The position numbers and the translations under genes are program-made. A stretch of 64,000 nucleotides of DNA from Austropuccinia psidii (Eukaryota > Basidiomycota > Pucciniomycetes > Pucciniales > Sphaerophragmiaceae), in assembly GCA_023105745.1 (NCBI GenBank), contig JALGQZ010000009.1, positions 29,614,107 to 29,678,106 on the forward strand, given 5' to 3'. Below the pieces are notes generated by a model. The model made no database searches. It saw nothing but the letters and a program-made list of their open reading frames with translations, and was not told where the DNA came from. Below are positions 23,666-37,237 of the stretch, piece by piece (positions within the stretch are counted from its first letter, which is position 1; the number at the start of each line of letters is the position of its first letter).

Positions 23666-23808
23666 CGCTGAACGAGATTAATGTCGACTGGCTTGACGGC
23701 AATCAGTCAGTGCCGATTCTGACGAAAAAAGAACTTCTGCAATTGTCGGAGTTGCGTGCGGAGTTGAGTGCGCGCATATCTGGGGAAACGGCGCGCGCCA
23801 GAAAATGA
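23647..23808 (+). CDS. Short hypothetical ORF, head-to-head with RNase H2C
   Basis: A 53-codon frame beginning ATGGCTCTGGCTTGG and containing VDWLDGNQSVPILTKKELLQ then LSELRAELSARISGETARAR. Its start overlaps the first codons of the RNase H2C gene on the other strand by about 19 bp. The DNA is GC- and CpG-rich ('gcgcgcgccag'), and the predicted Leu/Glu/Arg-rich tail could form a helix. It may be a real small protein, the first exon of a plus-strand gene, or just the shared promoter/5' UTR. No family recognised. Confidence 0.3.
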   Translation: MALAWPSLNEINVDWLDGNQSVPILTKKELLQLSELRAELSARISGETARARK

Positions 23809-24661
23809 ATTATCAATATTTTCAAGAGGGCACATTGAAACAAGTATTGAGTACACAATAAAGCTCCAATCAAGAAAAGTAAAAAGAAAAGGAAAAAAAC
23901 ATAAGGTATGAATTTCTAAGATTGATCTTTTCTTTAATGTGAAATTAAAAAAATCACACTTATTAAGGGTTAATTATCAGCTTATTTTGGAAAGGCGGTG
24001 AGAAATTTGATATATTCAGAAAACTTCTACAAGTTTTATGCCAATTGATCTAAAAAAGTCTTTAAAAAGGATAAAAGCAACATTTTTTTTTTACTCAGAA
24101 AGGTAAAATATTAATTCTAAATTGAGAAAATTTTTATTAATTATTTTTGAAAAGAAAGTTTAATTTATTTTTTTATTTTTTGAATTGATATTCTCTAAAA
24201 ACAATTTGATGAAAATTTCAAATCAAATTTTTAAAATGATATTTTTTTTTATAAAATTTGTTAAAATTATTTTGAGTGATTTTTGATTTTTTTTTTTTAA
24301 AAAAAAAAAGAAAATGTTTAAAAAAAAAATTTCTGATTTCTTTTGATTTAAAAATGTTAAAGAGGTGAATATACTTTTTTTTTCAACTTTGATTTTTTTT
24401 TATTTATCAAATAAAAAATTTCTGATTATTTTTAGATTTATAAATACAAGATTTAATTAATTATTCATATATTAAAAAAGAATAATTTTTGATTAAGATT
24501 AATAATTACCTACTTAGTAATTCATCAAATACCCCAGAAGTTTTTTTTTAGTTTAACTCTTCAAATTTAATTTTTGTAGAAAAAAATATGATAAAATCCC
24601 TTTTAAATCTAAATAGAACTATTTTAATTGATAATATTTGTTAGGCTATTTAAACCTTAAT
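23809..24661. other. AT-rich intergenic DNA, no gene seen
   Basis: Homopolymer-rich A/T sequence with no coding frame or bounded repeat recognised. Confidence 0.5.
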
Positions 24662-26045
24662 TGTTGTGAGCCTTGAGGTATATTTTACATACCCAAATAG
24701 GCCAAAATTACCTTAAAAATAAATTCTGAACTATGCATAACCCATAAGTCATGCATATATTCAAAATTCATCATTTTTTCATTTCAGAAAAGATGAATAA
24801 CCTTTCATTGAGTAATTCAATCCATGGATTTAAGACCAGATTTGGATTCTACACAAAATTTTACCTAGGGTAGCTAATAAAAGTGAATAAGCTCAAATTA
24901 ACAATTTGAGGTGGTAATATGGAAAATACTGCAATACCACATAAAAAATCTGTGAAAACTTTTGTTTTTCTCAATTTTACGCCAAAATAATGGGAATGTG
25001 AGAAATCCCATGTTACATATACACTAAGAATAGTGTTATGCATGTTTGTGGAACTTAATATTATGGTATTCTTCCATTCACCTTTGGTACACCCATAATG
25101 GATATCTTACTTTAAGCTTGAATTTCTATTTTGACATGAAAAATAGTCAAGGGGGGCAAAAGACATCAAAGAGAGCCAGGGTACCCAACTTCTGAGGCCT
25201 CTGAGGTGTGGACAGCTCCAAATATTGGATCCATGGCTGAGCTTGGCCCAATTAGTAAACCAATACCTTTTGGGAACTTGGTTACCATGTCACGACTTCA
25301 GTAAATCATAAGAAAATAGCAAATAACCTGCTATTTTGATGTGCCAAGGAGGTAAAGAGCAACTCAAACTCCTGTAACCATGTCAATTATTAATTAATTT
25401 CCATGTATAAGCCCAAAAGAGTAATTAAAACCCTTTTTTGGACTAGTACACATTGATTTACGTAATAGCAACCAGCCATATACTGTTATTTGCAATTCTA
25501 CTTAGAAATGAGGTAAAAACCTCAAAAATTCATTAAGAATACAATTCTTAATGAATATTTCTTAAACTTTCAGGACCAATTGAGAACTGTATAATTCATA
25601 TAAAAACCAGAAACAATTATACCTTTATAAGTAAGAATAGAAGTTTTACTTACAGTCCATTTTTGAAGATTCCACATGAAACACAGAATCTTTAAAAATT
25701 TACAGAAAATTCATTCTGTGATGAAATTTCCAATAACATTGATAAATTTGGGAAATCAATGATTATTTTGAAATAAAAGAAGATTTACAGTTGTTACTTC
25801 TTTTATTCTTAACCATAAATGGAGTGGTAGTCACGTAAAAGCCTCAATTAAGAAATTATGATAATCTTACATGACAACAGATGATGAAATCAATAATCCA
25901 AAAAGATTTATTGTTTTATCACTAACTTTTTTTTTCAGTTTCCTCAATTGCATGCCTCTTTGAGCTTTCTTAGATTTAAAAGAGGCCTCCTCTTGCAGTT
26001 TTTTCCAAATCATCACATTATTCCATTATACCTTTATTACCAACA
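24662..26045 (+). mobile_element. Possible solo LTR of an unidentified element
   Basis: Less AT-biased than its flanks and nearly CpG-free. It starts TGTTGTGAGCC and could end at CAACA (26041-26045), giving TGTTG...CAACA, about 1.38 kb. A TATA-like 'atttaaaagaggcctcctct' near 25974 sits about 70 bp before the proposed end, as in LTR promoters. No matching target-site duplication or second copy was found in the window. The ORF at 24861-25043 is not supported. Confidence 0.3.
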
Positions 26046-29000
26046 AGTAAGTATTAGTTAAAACTATTTCTTAAGTGTTTTATTCTTTCAGAAATCAATA
26101 AGAAGGAAGTGAAATCATAGAAATCAATTATATATTGTCGTAATATTGTTATAAATCAATTTTGATCCATTAAATCCACAATTCTACATCAAATCTCTAC
26201 TATTATTTTCTAAAAGGTTCATTGGATTAATAGTGAGTGATTTATCTTTAAATCTTAAAGTTTTTCTCTAAAATTAGTTTTCTTCAAGAATTATCCTTAG
26301 AATTGTTCTTGTAAAAGATAATTATATATTAAAATAATTTTATTATTTTAATAAAGAAGGTTTTATTATTCAATTTTTCTTGTAATTGATTCTTGTAGAC
26401 AATTAATGCTTACTGTTATAATCACTAGTAGTGTATAACATGTAAAAGAAATAATTCTTTAATTCTTTAATTATTTAGTTGTGGTTATAATAATTTTTAT
26501 TATTATATTTCATAAGAACAGTCATGGTACTGTTGATTAATAGTAATATTATCAACAGTTCCATAGACAAATCTTACAATTGTTATATATTATTTGATTA
26601 TTATTATTACTATTGAATAACTGAAGTGTATATCTTTTTGACTAATTGAAATTTTGAAAAAAAAAATTCTTATGTATAGAACCTGTTAAAATATTTATTT
26701 ACAAATGGAAGATACTTTTGAACCGTAAGGTATATAAGTTTTCAATTATAAACAGATTCCTTGAATGAAATAAATGAATACCAGAGAGGATTTTTCATTA
26801 TTATTCAGTTAATTAAATAAGTTTATTTAAAAAATGAATTAATTTTATAAAAAACTATGAAAAATGAACTTGAGCTCTTGAATAGAAAATATGATTAATT
26901 TTAAATGTAGGAATCTCAAACCCACCTTGTTTATTATATATGTCAGCTAGCATATTCAAGAAGAAATATCTAATTTCCCCAGGGACTTTCATTTATCCAA
27001 TTAAAGTATACCACTAATAATGAGTAAATCTTGTTTCTACAGATTTATTATGAAAGAAAGAACCTTAAGCCCATTATTTAACACATGATTTTTCAGTTTT
27101 TAAGGAAAAAAAGTATTTTCACCATCACAAAAAGAAGCTTTTATATCTTAATTTGAGTTGATAAGGAATTCTTTTGACTTTATTTAAACATTATTCAGAA
27201 TAAAACTTAATTCAAGTTATTCAAATTATGTATTAAATGGTAATAAGACTTCAATCTTATTTATTTAAAATATTTTTCTTGATTATAATAAGTAAATTGG
27301 ATTTACATTTCTTTTTTTTAATTGAAGATAGAATTTGTCATTCCAGAAGAATATTTTATTATGGCTAAGTAAAAAACATAAACTTAAAATATTTGAGTTT
27401 ATTGAAAGAGAGGTATTCTAATTATTTATCCATAATTTTAGGTAAAAAAATATCTGTAATTAAATGATTCAGATACAAATAGAAATAACTAATTTAATTT
27501 CAAAAAAACTAAATTTTCAATTTTCAATTTAAAAATTATATATATTTTAGCTTGTTTCTCCAATAACATTTTTTAGTAGAAAAATTATTTATTATTTAAA
27601 AAGGGAATTTTATATTCATAAATTAAGGAGATTCATTTTTCTCTGAAAAAAATTTTATGTTTTGAAAAAAGGAAAAATAATTCAGGGCCAATATATGCTT
27701 TCAGAAATAATGAAGATCTCCCAATTGACTCAAAACTTATTAGAAAATTTTATGTGAAACATTCAAATGATGAAATATTCATTCCAGATGGAAATAATTT
27801 TTAGGTTAAAAGAATACCAAATTTCTTACATTTGAACAAGATACAGAAAAATTCAAATATTGAAAAAAATGTAGTCATCAATCTTTGAGATGAATGATTA
27901 TTTTTATGAAATAAAATATCCAATATTATTTAATTTAATTAATTATTGGTTTCTTTTTTAAAAAGGTAAAAATTAATTAGAGAATATCAAAATAACAAAA
28001 AAAAAAAATTTCCAAAAATTTAATCCAAGTTTCATCAAAAAAAGGCTAATTTTTCTTAGAAAATAAGAAAAGTTAAATATTTCAATATATAAATTTTCAA
28101 TATTAATTGTTTATAAGTTTTTATTTTTTTATCTCTTAATTTAAAATTATTTATTAATAATATTGGAGAATTTAGAAATAATTTAATCATGAAAAAGGCA
28201 GTTATTAGATAATTGATAAATTTTAAATGATTTTAACCAAACCTTCAAATGTTGAGAAATAAAATTCAAAATATTTATAAAAGACACTTCCAAATTTTAA
28301 TAAAATTTTTTTTTTGGGAAGACCTATTTCAAATTACTTTTTTTTCTTGATTGACTTTAAAACTCAAAATAATTTAGGAAATTAAATTTTTTATTTGATA
28401 TTAGTTGTCATAGGATGATTGAGACTCAAGAATAGTAAAAATTATTGAAAAAATAATCAAGATAAAGATTTACTATCAGAAATTTTTGATGGACTATAAT
28501 AAAGATAGATATTTCCTTTTTGAAAAAAAAGATAAAATTGATTAGTGTTTAAGGATATTAATCTAAATTTGAATTCTAATAGAAATATTTTTAAAATTAG
28601 GAATCCGTTTTTTTTTGGAAATATATTAGAATAATCCAAATGAATATTAATAAATAATTAAGTAAATAATATTCTTATTAAAATTTATTTTAAATAATTT
28701 GAAAAAAATCAAAAAATGATTAAATTAAAAATTTATATCATCATTTAATTTCATTTAGGAGTTTGAATAAAATCTTAGGATTTAACTTTTAATTAAATCT
28801 CAATTAATTTAAGATTAAAATAATTCAAAAATCTTGTTTTATGAGCATTCAGGCCAATTTTTTATTTATTTCTAAAAAAAAAATTATAAATTTATTGAAC
28901 ATAATACAAAAAATTATTAAATAAATATTTTGATAATGATCAGAAATGAATTATATTTAAAAGGAAAAAAACCAGATACCTTTTTTTAATTTTGATCAAT

Positions 29001-31289
29001 TTGAAACTTTTAATCTTCAATTATTAGATTTCCATTCATAATATAAAGAACTTTAATTCAATTGAATGAATTCAATAATAATAATAATAATTTCCCTTTT
29101 ATGAGAGATAAAATATGTATTTTTTTCTTAATGTTTAAGATTGAAATTAATCTTTCAATGTCTTGAGTCTAAGATTTATTTCATAATTCTTATTTTTTTT
29201 TTTTTAGTTTTTTATTTAATTTTTGAATTCAATTGTAGATTAAAAATCTTCTTTTTCTCAAAACCTTCATAATTTTATTTATGTTATTTTTATTTTTATT
29301 TTTATTTTTTGAAAAAAAAAAGTAAAAAAAAAATAAATAATTATAATTATAATTTAAGCTTATCATTTTAAATACAATATTTATCTTTTTTTTTCAAATA
29401 ACAAAAAGTTAACTTTTATATTTTCTGTTATAATTTTCTTTGTTTTTTTAAGTAATATTAAATTTAAATTATATTATTTTCTTGATTAATTTTATATAAA
29501 TTGAAATCTTTATTTAAATAAATATCTCAATAACAATTTTTTAAAAAAATGATGATCGAATTTTTAGATGATATTTATCTTTGAATAATAATTTGAATTA
29601 TTCAAGATTTAATTTCAAAATAATAAAAATATATAATCGAAGAAAAAAAGAAGCTTATGATATAGTTTATAATCAGATTTTTAAATTCATCAATAAAAAT
29701 ATCATAATCTTAATGGAAAGATAGATATATTTAAGTATAATTAGTAAATACTCCTCTATTTCAAAGTATTTCCTACATAATATGTACATGAAATTGTTCT
29801 AAGTGTTTTGTATTTATTTTTCCTCCAAACTTAATATTCATTTATTAAAAAAGGAAGAAATAGTTGAAGTTAATTTTCAAAATCACAAGTTATTTTTTTG
29901 ATTTTGAATCTTAAAAATTGAAAATAAAACTCAGTGTCCTAATCAATGTACTTCCATATGTATGATTTTTCATTTTGCAGAAACTTATAACATCTTTATG
30001 TGAGTGAATTGATATTTTCGCTTTTATTGTATCTTTAAGTGTTTGACCATAATATCAAAACACTCACGATTTATTTCTGGTGGATATCCATAAAAATATA
30101 TAAATAATAGTTAAACTTTTTCTAAAATACAGAAAGAATAACTTTTTGATGAGATTGTTTGAGATTAGGTTTGAGTAATGGATTCACAGAATTATTTTCA
30201 TCTGGCCATTGTGATTCTTAGAGAGGTAAGTGGTTAGATTGTCAATGGTGATGGATAATAAAAATCAGAAAAGATAAATATTTAATTGATATTAAAAGTA
30301 TAAATTTATCTTTTTAAATGGAATTTGTAGAAGAGTTGTTGAGATTTTTGAAAGAAAGGTGTTTAGTTTTGAAAGAAATTCAATACACATTTTTACAACA
30401 ACCCTATCATATTTTTTTTGAAATAAAAAATTCCTTATAAAAATCATGGTATACTAAATAAATACTTTTCATGAAATGTAAATTCCTCAAGGCTTGATAC
30501 ACTTTTAAAAAAAATCTAAAGTTTTACAAAAAATATATTTACTATTAATTTCATATTTGAAAGATTCTATTTTCACAATAATATCATGAAAGTTTTGTTA
30601 AATTCAAAAAAACAAAATAAGAAAAAAAAATAAAGCTGAAATAAAATGTGTAAAACAATATTCAATAGAAAACCTTTTAAAACACTACATATCTTGAAAG
30701 ATGACATATTTTGTATACAGACTAAAAAAAGTCTTGACAATGAAGCCAAACGGAATTGGATTGGTGATACATATGTTGATGACCATGCTTGAGCTTTTGT
30801 TATATCTTAGGAAGTAGAGTTACCTTAATTTTGATTGTCTTTCTAAAGTAAAAAAACTGCATTATCGGTATTTATTTAGAAATAGATGAGTACAGAGAAA
30901 TTTTTATTTTGTTATATAAATTTTGGGCTGAAATCTGAAGCTCAAGAACAAATAGTTTGGTGAGCTTTCATGATGACTTTTCTTGATTACTCACACAACC
31001 CCTTTCAATTATGTTTGTGAAGAGTTTCTAAATGAAGTATATCACCTAGCTTAACGGTAGGTTTCTTAGCCTTACATTCATAAATCTTCCCCTTGAGGCA
31101 GCCTAGCAAGTTTTTGAAGAAAAACCAATGCATAAAGGTGAAATGCGTATTTGTTGTATTCAGCTGTGAGACTCCTATGAAAAAATCATAAGAGATTTTT
31201 ATTGCGTGTCATATAAAGCATAATGAAATATCTTTAACAGCCTGTAATTTTAACAAAAGATAGAACTACTTTGTATTTCTGCGTAACTT
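26046..31289. other. Long AT-rich gene-free stretch
   Basis: More than 5 kb with scattered A/T runs and many stops in all frames. The only ORF above 60 codons (28457-28639 minus) has the composition of random AT-rich sequence. The final 150 bp or so before 31290 probably hold the 3' UTR of the monooxygenase gene. Confidence 0.55.
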
Positions 31290-33955
31290 TCACTCATACG
31301 GCTTCTCAAGACTATTATCCAGTTTTTCTTGTGCTCTTCCAATCAAATTTTTGTCATAGATCTTCAATTCCTGGAGCTGAATTTGAAGCGCCACGGTTTT
31401 GGAATAGCATCTGGCTTGAAAGCTAAGTGTGTATTGCGGACAAATGAGTTGATGTGGCCTGGCTTCAGAGGATACTCTTAAGATAGACTCAGGCAACAAC
31501 TTACAAATTTCCACACATCAACCACAGACCAGCTTGGCCACAGAGCCGCCATGCTCCTGGGATTTCACCTTGGCTATCTTTCCCCCATATTGGTCCGAGT
31601 TTGTTGGCCACTTCCTCGCTGATCACTTTTCGTACTGTCTCTTTCATGGACCGGTAGCCTGTGGCGCAAACCACCACTAGTGGCATGCCTTGAAGTTAGC
31701 CTATTCAAGCTGGTCGAAAGATTAAAAAAGGGTGTCTAACTTACAATCTGCTTTAATCTCTTCGCCGTCTTCAAATCTCACACTGTCGGCAGTTAATCCA
31801 ACGATGTCTTTTCCTTGCTTCAATTTTATTTTTCGATCTACAATAAGCTGAGAACATCCTACATCTGCAGTTCAAAGAAAACCAAAAAAATAAACATAAA
31901 TTAAGAGTTATATCCACATGAAAAAGTCAATCACAGAGACACTGACCTATGTAATAACCTCCCCCCCGCCTGTTCCACCCTCCCCATAAAAAATAAAGAA
32001 GAGGAAAATCAAAACTAAATTACAAGCAACATAATATTGAGCCATCCACAATGACAAACCTAAAATATTTTAAAAACAAGCCGGCTGGGATGGGATCCAA
32101 ACAGAAACCAGCCTTTTTCAAGCCATCGAGTAGATCTCCATCTAGCTTTGTGACTTCTTTGGTAAGTTGAATATGGGCTGTTTCCAAAACATCAAGTGGA
32201 AGGCCTTTCAATATTAGGTCCGCGTCTTCGGTAGACAGTCCTCCTTCCTCATATGACCCCTTCAAGAGGGTGGGAAGACCCTTTTGACTTGATTTTCAAA
32301 TATGATTACTGATTAAGTACGGATATTGCTTTTGAGATTGAGAGTTCTACATAAAGAAAGCTTACCTTGAAATTACGTAGGTGCTTGAGCGTTGAACCAT
32401 TGTGACTTCTTTGGCACCATTTTGCCAGAGATCTGCCGCAATATCATGTCCTGAATTGCACGCGCCAATGACGACTGCCCGCTTATCACACCACTCTTTT
32501 CCAAATCCAAATTGACTTGAATGGAGTATTGTGCCATTGAAAGCGTCCATGGAGAAGTTTGTAGGCCAGTTTGGCTCTCCACTCAAACCGGTAGCCATGA
32601 CTAAATAACGTGGTTGAAGCTTAAGAAGAGGCACGTCATCTGAAAACTTAATGCTAACTTCCCAGTTTCCACTTTCAGGATGATACTTTGATCCCGGAGA
32701 AATGGTTGTTTCAAGCCACACATCCAACTCCATTGCCTCAGCATAATGCTCAAACCAATTAGCTAACTTGTCTTTGGGAGTGTAAATCGGCCAACTTGAA
32801 GGGTAAGGAATATAAGGAAAATGATCGGCCCAAACCTATGACGTAGAGCACAATTAGTAAAGCGTCCGCCATAATGCTAAAAACAAAAACAAGTCCAAGT
32901 TTACGGGATCATGAAGGCAAAGTGAATGATATCGCAATCTCCAGCAATCTCCGAGGCGCTTTGTCTTCTCGATGATCAGGCAATCTATCCCAAGCAATTT
33001 TAACCGGGCTGCAAGCATCAATCCGTTCTGACCCCCTCCGATGATCAATACGGTTGGATGGACTATATACATAGCAAGAAAAGAATGTTTTTCAAAGATA
33101 CTAAACCATTTTATTTATAGATTATAAAATGACCAACGAACTTCCATGCTTATAGCTTTCAGTCTTTTGTTGGCGCCTTTGAAGCCAGTTCAGCTGAGGT
33201 GGTTGACAATAGGAACCATGAGTAGTCCCTAGTGGACGACGTTGGCCAAGTTTCTCCTCATGACCTTTGACTTCATCAACTTGAGTCTAAGTTTAATTCC
33301 AAATATATGAAGCTTTAGAGAACTGTATAAACCAACTCAAGCTCTGAAAGCAAGTAAGAAATACCACTAACAAAAAAAATTGAAGCGAGTGGTAAGGATG
33401 AAATTTTCCAGTTCTTTAATTGCAAGAAGCCTGTACCTCGATAATGCTCAGTGTCGAATTTGATGAATGCTTGAAGGGAATCCTCAGCACATTTAATTTC
33501 AGCCGGTCGATCAAGACTTAAATTCCTGAGTGATGGTAAAGTGAGCTTTAACTGATTGAAATATGGTTTAATTTTATGCTTTTTGAGTGAATTGAAGTCG
33601 AGCTCGATTGTGAGCATCTGAGGGATAATTTGCATGGGTAGTATAACGATTCCTTTATAAATTGAGGTGATTGCAGAGTTAGATTATCTGGATTCAAAAT
33701 TGCACTTACATCCCTCCAATATCCATTATCATCAAACAGATCAACAAATCCATCGATATCTTGATTATCAAAGCAATTTTGAGCGGATTGCAACCATTTC
33801 CTGGCTTGTTCCTGAGGGGAGGCCTTTTTATCATTATGAATTCCGGAGGAATCCTTTGAAGTACTATTATTACGAGCGGATTCTGATTGGGACTTGATGG
33901 GCAAGTTTGTTTTTAACTTTGACATGAATGAGTGCATTTTTATTATATGCAGCAA
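31290..33955 (-). CDS. Flavin-containing monooxygenase with N-terminal NTF2/SnoaL-like domain
   Basis: FAD- and NADPH-dependent monooxygenase. Exon 1 (33955-33710) encodes an NTF2-like start with LFDDNGYWRD; intron 33618-33709 leads to MLTIELDFN. A later exon has VKGHEEKLGQRRPLGTTHGS, then the FAD Rossmann motif TVLIIGGGQNGLMLAARL (about 33050-33000). The exon 32850-32370 carries PRYLVMATGLSGEPNWP, the FMO motif FNGTILHSSQF (form FxGxxxHxxx[YF], here Phe) and the NADPH site VVIGACNSGHDIAADL. Next come PTLLKGSYEEGGLS (about 32270), the exon ending DGEEIKAD (about 31750), and the ATGY motif VVVCATGYRSM near 31670. Splicing joins GNF to FQARCYSKTVALQIQ, ending with a stop at 31290. About nine exons with GT-AG introns; no disablement seen. 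Related fungal and plant FMOs oxidise varied amines or indole-pyruvate; the substrate here is unknown. Confidence 0.87.
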
Positions 33956-34605
33956 TCAGAGAAATTGGAGCTCGAAAGTTTTCTTTAACTGTAAGACAAC
34001 TGCAGGAATTTTGACCAAAACTATAAGGCAACTAGAGGGAAGAATTGAGATAATCGCGGAGTATATAAACCACGGAGGCGAAGGTGGAGAGCACAGGTGG
34101 TACAGGGTATGAAGATGGAAAGCTCTCAGCCATTAAACTCAGTTAAAGGTGGAAAAAACCAGGGACAAGTCACCAAAGTCTCTTGGGCTTGTCTATCAGT
34201 CAGTATCACCGTATCAGCCATGGATTTGACTTGCCGAACCAAATCGATCCTCTCACTGCCTTGAATCAACAGTCTTAAATGCACAGTACAGCATTGTGGT
34301 GGACTTGGAACGGCGTCATGACTCATGGATGAAGCGTGGAAAAGTTCATAGGTTGAGATTTGCATCGTCAGTTGATGCGGAGTTCATGCCATCATGGACG
34401 AAGATTGTTCCTAAGGGCCCAAATCGAAGAGAAGACTCAAGTTCTTTTGAATCCGGCAGGTCATCTTTCTTTGAGGTTAGATTTTACAATATTTGCGCCA
34501 ATCAAGTATTTAAAAAGTGAATTTTTCGATTTCTTCATTGAACTTGTGGGTGACCCCAATCACCCTATGGCAGACGATTATCATTTACTGTTAAAAGCCT
34601 GGTAA
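33956..34605. other. CpG-containing upstream region of the monooxygenase gene
   Basis: Moderate GC with CpGs, so unlike the repeats. Overlapping ORFs on both strands (34126-34365 minus, 34296-34605 plus) have no recognisable domain. It probably contains the promoter and 5' UTR of the monooxygenase gene. The string 'gatgcggagtt' occurs at about 34375 and again near 34647. Confidence 0.35.
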
Positions 34606-37237
34606 AATATTAACTGTAGATTGACAGATTTACTCTGCAGTTTGATGCGGAGTTTATCATTACAAATTCCAAACTTGTCTTACTGTACTAAGAAGATACT
34701 CTAATCTTATGATATGCTATGCACTCCGTGGTGGGTACCCACCACACATTGCCTATATGGATAGAGTTGTTCTTGTGGGTAAAATTTACATCAACTATCT
34801 TCAGGTTAAATTACCTTTTCCATAAGAATGTCGCCATAGCCAATACAAAGAAATTTCTCAACAAATCTATGGGGATCACCAACCAGTTATGAGCTACATG
34901 CTTCAAATTTAAAGCTAAAAGACTTGATTTTTAGTATTATATCACCAAATAAGCTCTATTATCAAGTATATCTTAATTTTTTATACTTTACATGGTTTTA
35001 AAAAACTAATTGTAAATCAAATTAGTAAATTTGAGCTATCAGCAATTAGTTTTTTTGCTAAAGTTAAGGAAAAAACTCATACAATCACTAAAACAAATCA
35101 ACATAAAAAAATACTTCTCAAGCTTTGAAATCCAAAATTCCTACTATATGAAGGAAGTTAAACAAGGATATCGCTCAATTTTATCTAAAAGGATTTATGA
35201 ATCACCATTTTCCTTGATATAAATTATTTAATAGCAACTTTTTTTGATATCATTTCATGATTTTCTTTTATTATACTTGAAAATGATAACTCTGATTCAA
35301 ATTAAACTGATGGTTAAGATTTATGAATCTCACATAAAAAAGGAAACAATACAAAATTATACATCTAATTTTCTTTATCTTAACTATGATTATCATGGTA
35401 TTAATTCAAAAATTAGATTTCATTAATAATTCAACATACCTCTTTTATTTACATTACTTTAAAGTAAGATTAAAAACATTGAGCCACTTTCAAAAAGAAA
35501 AGTCTAGTCATATTTTGAGTTTGAATTTACTCAAATCCTCGAGTTTCTGATTGATAATATAATAAAATAAGAAAAACCTAAAAAAAAAGTATAAAGCATG
35601 TAGCTTAAAGAGAATAACCCAAGAAACTGACAAGAATATGAATTTGTAAAAGAATATAGTAATAGAAAATTGAAAAAAAGCATGAATGAAGTTATAATAG
35701 TTTTAGGGAAGCTTTTTCTAGCTGCTGTTTGAATAATTACAAATCTCAACAATTCTTTTTCAACGTGAAATTTAAAAAGTAAAAGGGATTTTACTCCATG
35801 ATAATCAAGGAACGAAAAAGGAAGTAAGGAGAGTAATAGTAACTCAAAAAATTGATTGGTTAAGGAATATCCAAAACATAAGAAAAGAAAAGTCAATCAC
35901 ATTGATTCAAATAATCACTTTACTATAACATACTCTCTTTATTGAGAATTAAGAAGCTCAATATTTTTGACTATTTTCGATTCTTATATTAAAAAAAATT
36001 CTGTTATGAGAAAATTAGCCCATTTTTTAAAATTTTTGAAATTCAGTTGAGTATAATCTATGAGCTGAAATTTTAGGAGTCTCTTAAGCATAACGAATCT
36101 TTGAGTAAATTTGTTAATGAAAGTAGGACTACTTGTGATTTTTAATTTTTCTTGTTAATGAATGAAATAAAAGAATTAAAATATGCAGAAAAACAGTTCC
36201 ATTGAGATTTTAACCCTGGTAATATGCCTAGAAACCATTTATTAGAATTAAATTACTGTAGCCCCCAATTTTCAAGGATAGATAAAATGTTGATATCAAA
36301 TGAAAGAAGCCATCTCTAAAATTTTCTACATGATAATCGAAGGGGTTCAATAGGAAGTGTTACATTACATAAGGTGAGAAGGATTGATCTGGTTAATTAA
36401 AGAAAAAATTGGTCTTCAATTATATTATATACAATACTCTGGTATTGATATTTTTTCCATTTTAGGATAAATGATTTAATTCATAGGATTTCAAGCTGAC
36501 TTCAACTTCTCATGCCCGGTTTTATCTTGGACTTATTGTTTCTGCGATCTTTTTTGAAAAAAGTTTTCACCAAAAATAAACATAAAAGTTAGCTCATAAT
36601 TTTTACCAAATCAAAGATCAAAGATTTTTTTGATTCAAAAAATTCCTCATAAACAGTAATTCACTTTTTATTTCGTAATCCAACTATCAGCTTTGTTTAT
36701 GTATAAATTAATAATTCTCCCAAGTGATTCAAACTTCTATATATCAATGATGTGACTGCTTAATATGCAGGCACACATTTATATTATCCTTGATAATCAA
36801 AAAAAATTAACACCAGTGAAACACCCTCCTTGAATGGCTCCTAGAGAATTTATGGTTACCTTAAAAAATGAAATCTTTAAAGATTTATTCCATTTAGGAG
36901 CTCTTGAGCTCAAAGATTTCTTCATTTTGTTAGCACCAAATCTTTAAATAAAGCCCAATGGACAAGGTGATACACTTAATATACATATTCAAGTTGTCTT
37001 GACTTGATATAAATTGCAACATTGATAAAGTTTTCAATCTTTGGTTCACCTGTTTAAAGATTGTCAACCTAAAGAATACAAAGTGTTTTTAAAACTAATT
37101 AATACAAGAATTTGAATCCTACAATAAAAAAATAATAAATTCAGTATTTTCATTGATCTAGATTAAATATAGCTTATTGGGTACTGTTTCAGATATCCAA
37201 GTATTGAAAATACAAAGAATGGAACAAACAAAGATAC
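34606..37237. other. AT-rich DNA, no gene supported
   Basis: ORFs at 35031-35222, 35244-35426 and 35531-35896 are rich in F, L, I, K and S and lack motifs. The last 450 bp or so (from about 36780) may be the degraded 5' part of the Harbinger transposase that becomes recognisable at 37238, but the frame could not be followed. Confidence 0.45.

Noticed and set aside
35531..35896. 121-codon minus-strand ORF with hydrophobic segments, considered as a membrane protein
   Set aside because: Phe/Leu/Ser-rich composition follows from AT-rich DNA; no conserved motif, no neighbouring exon signals.
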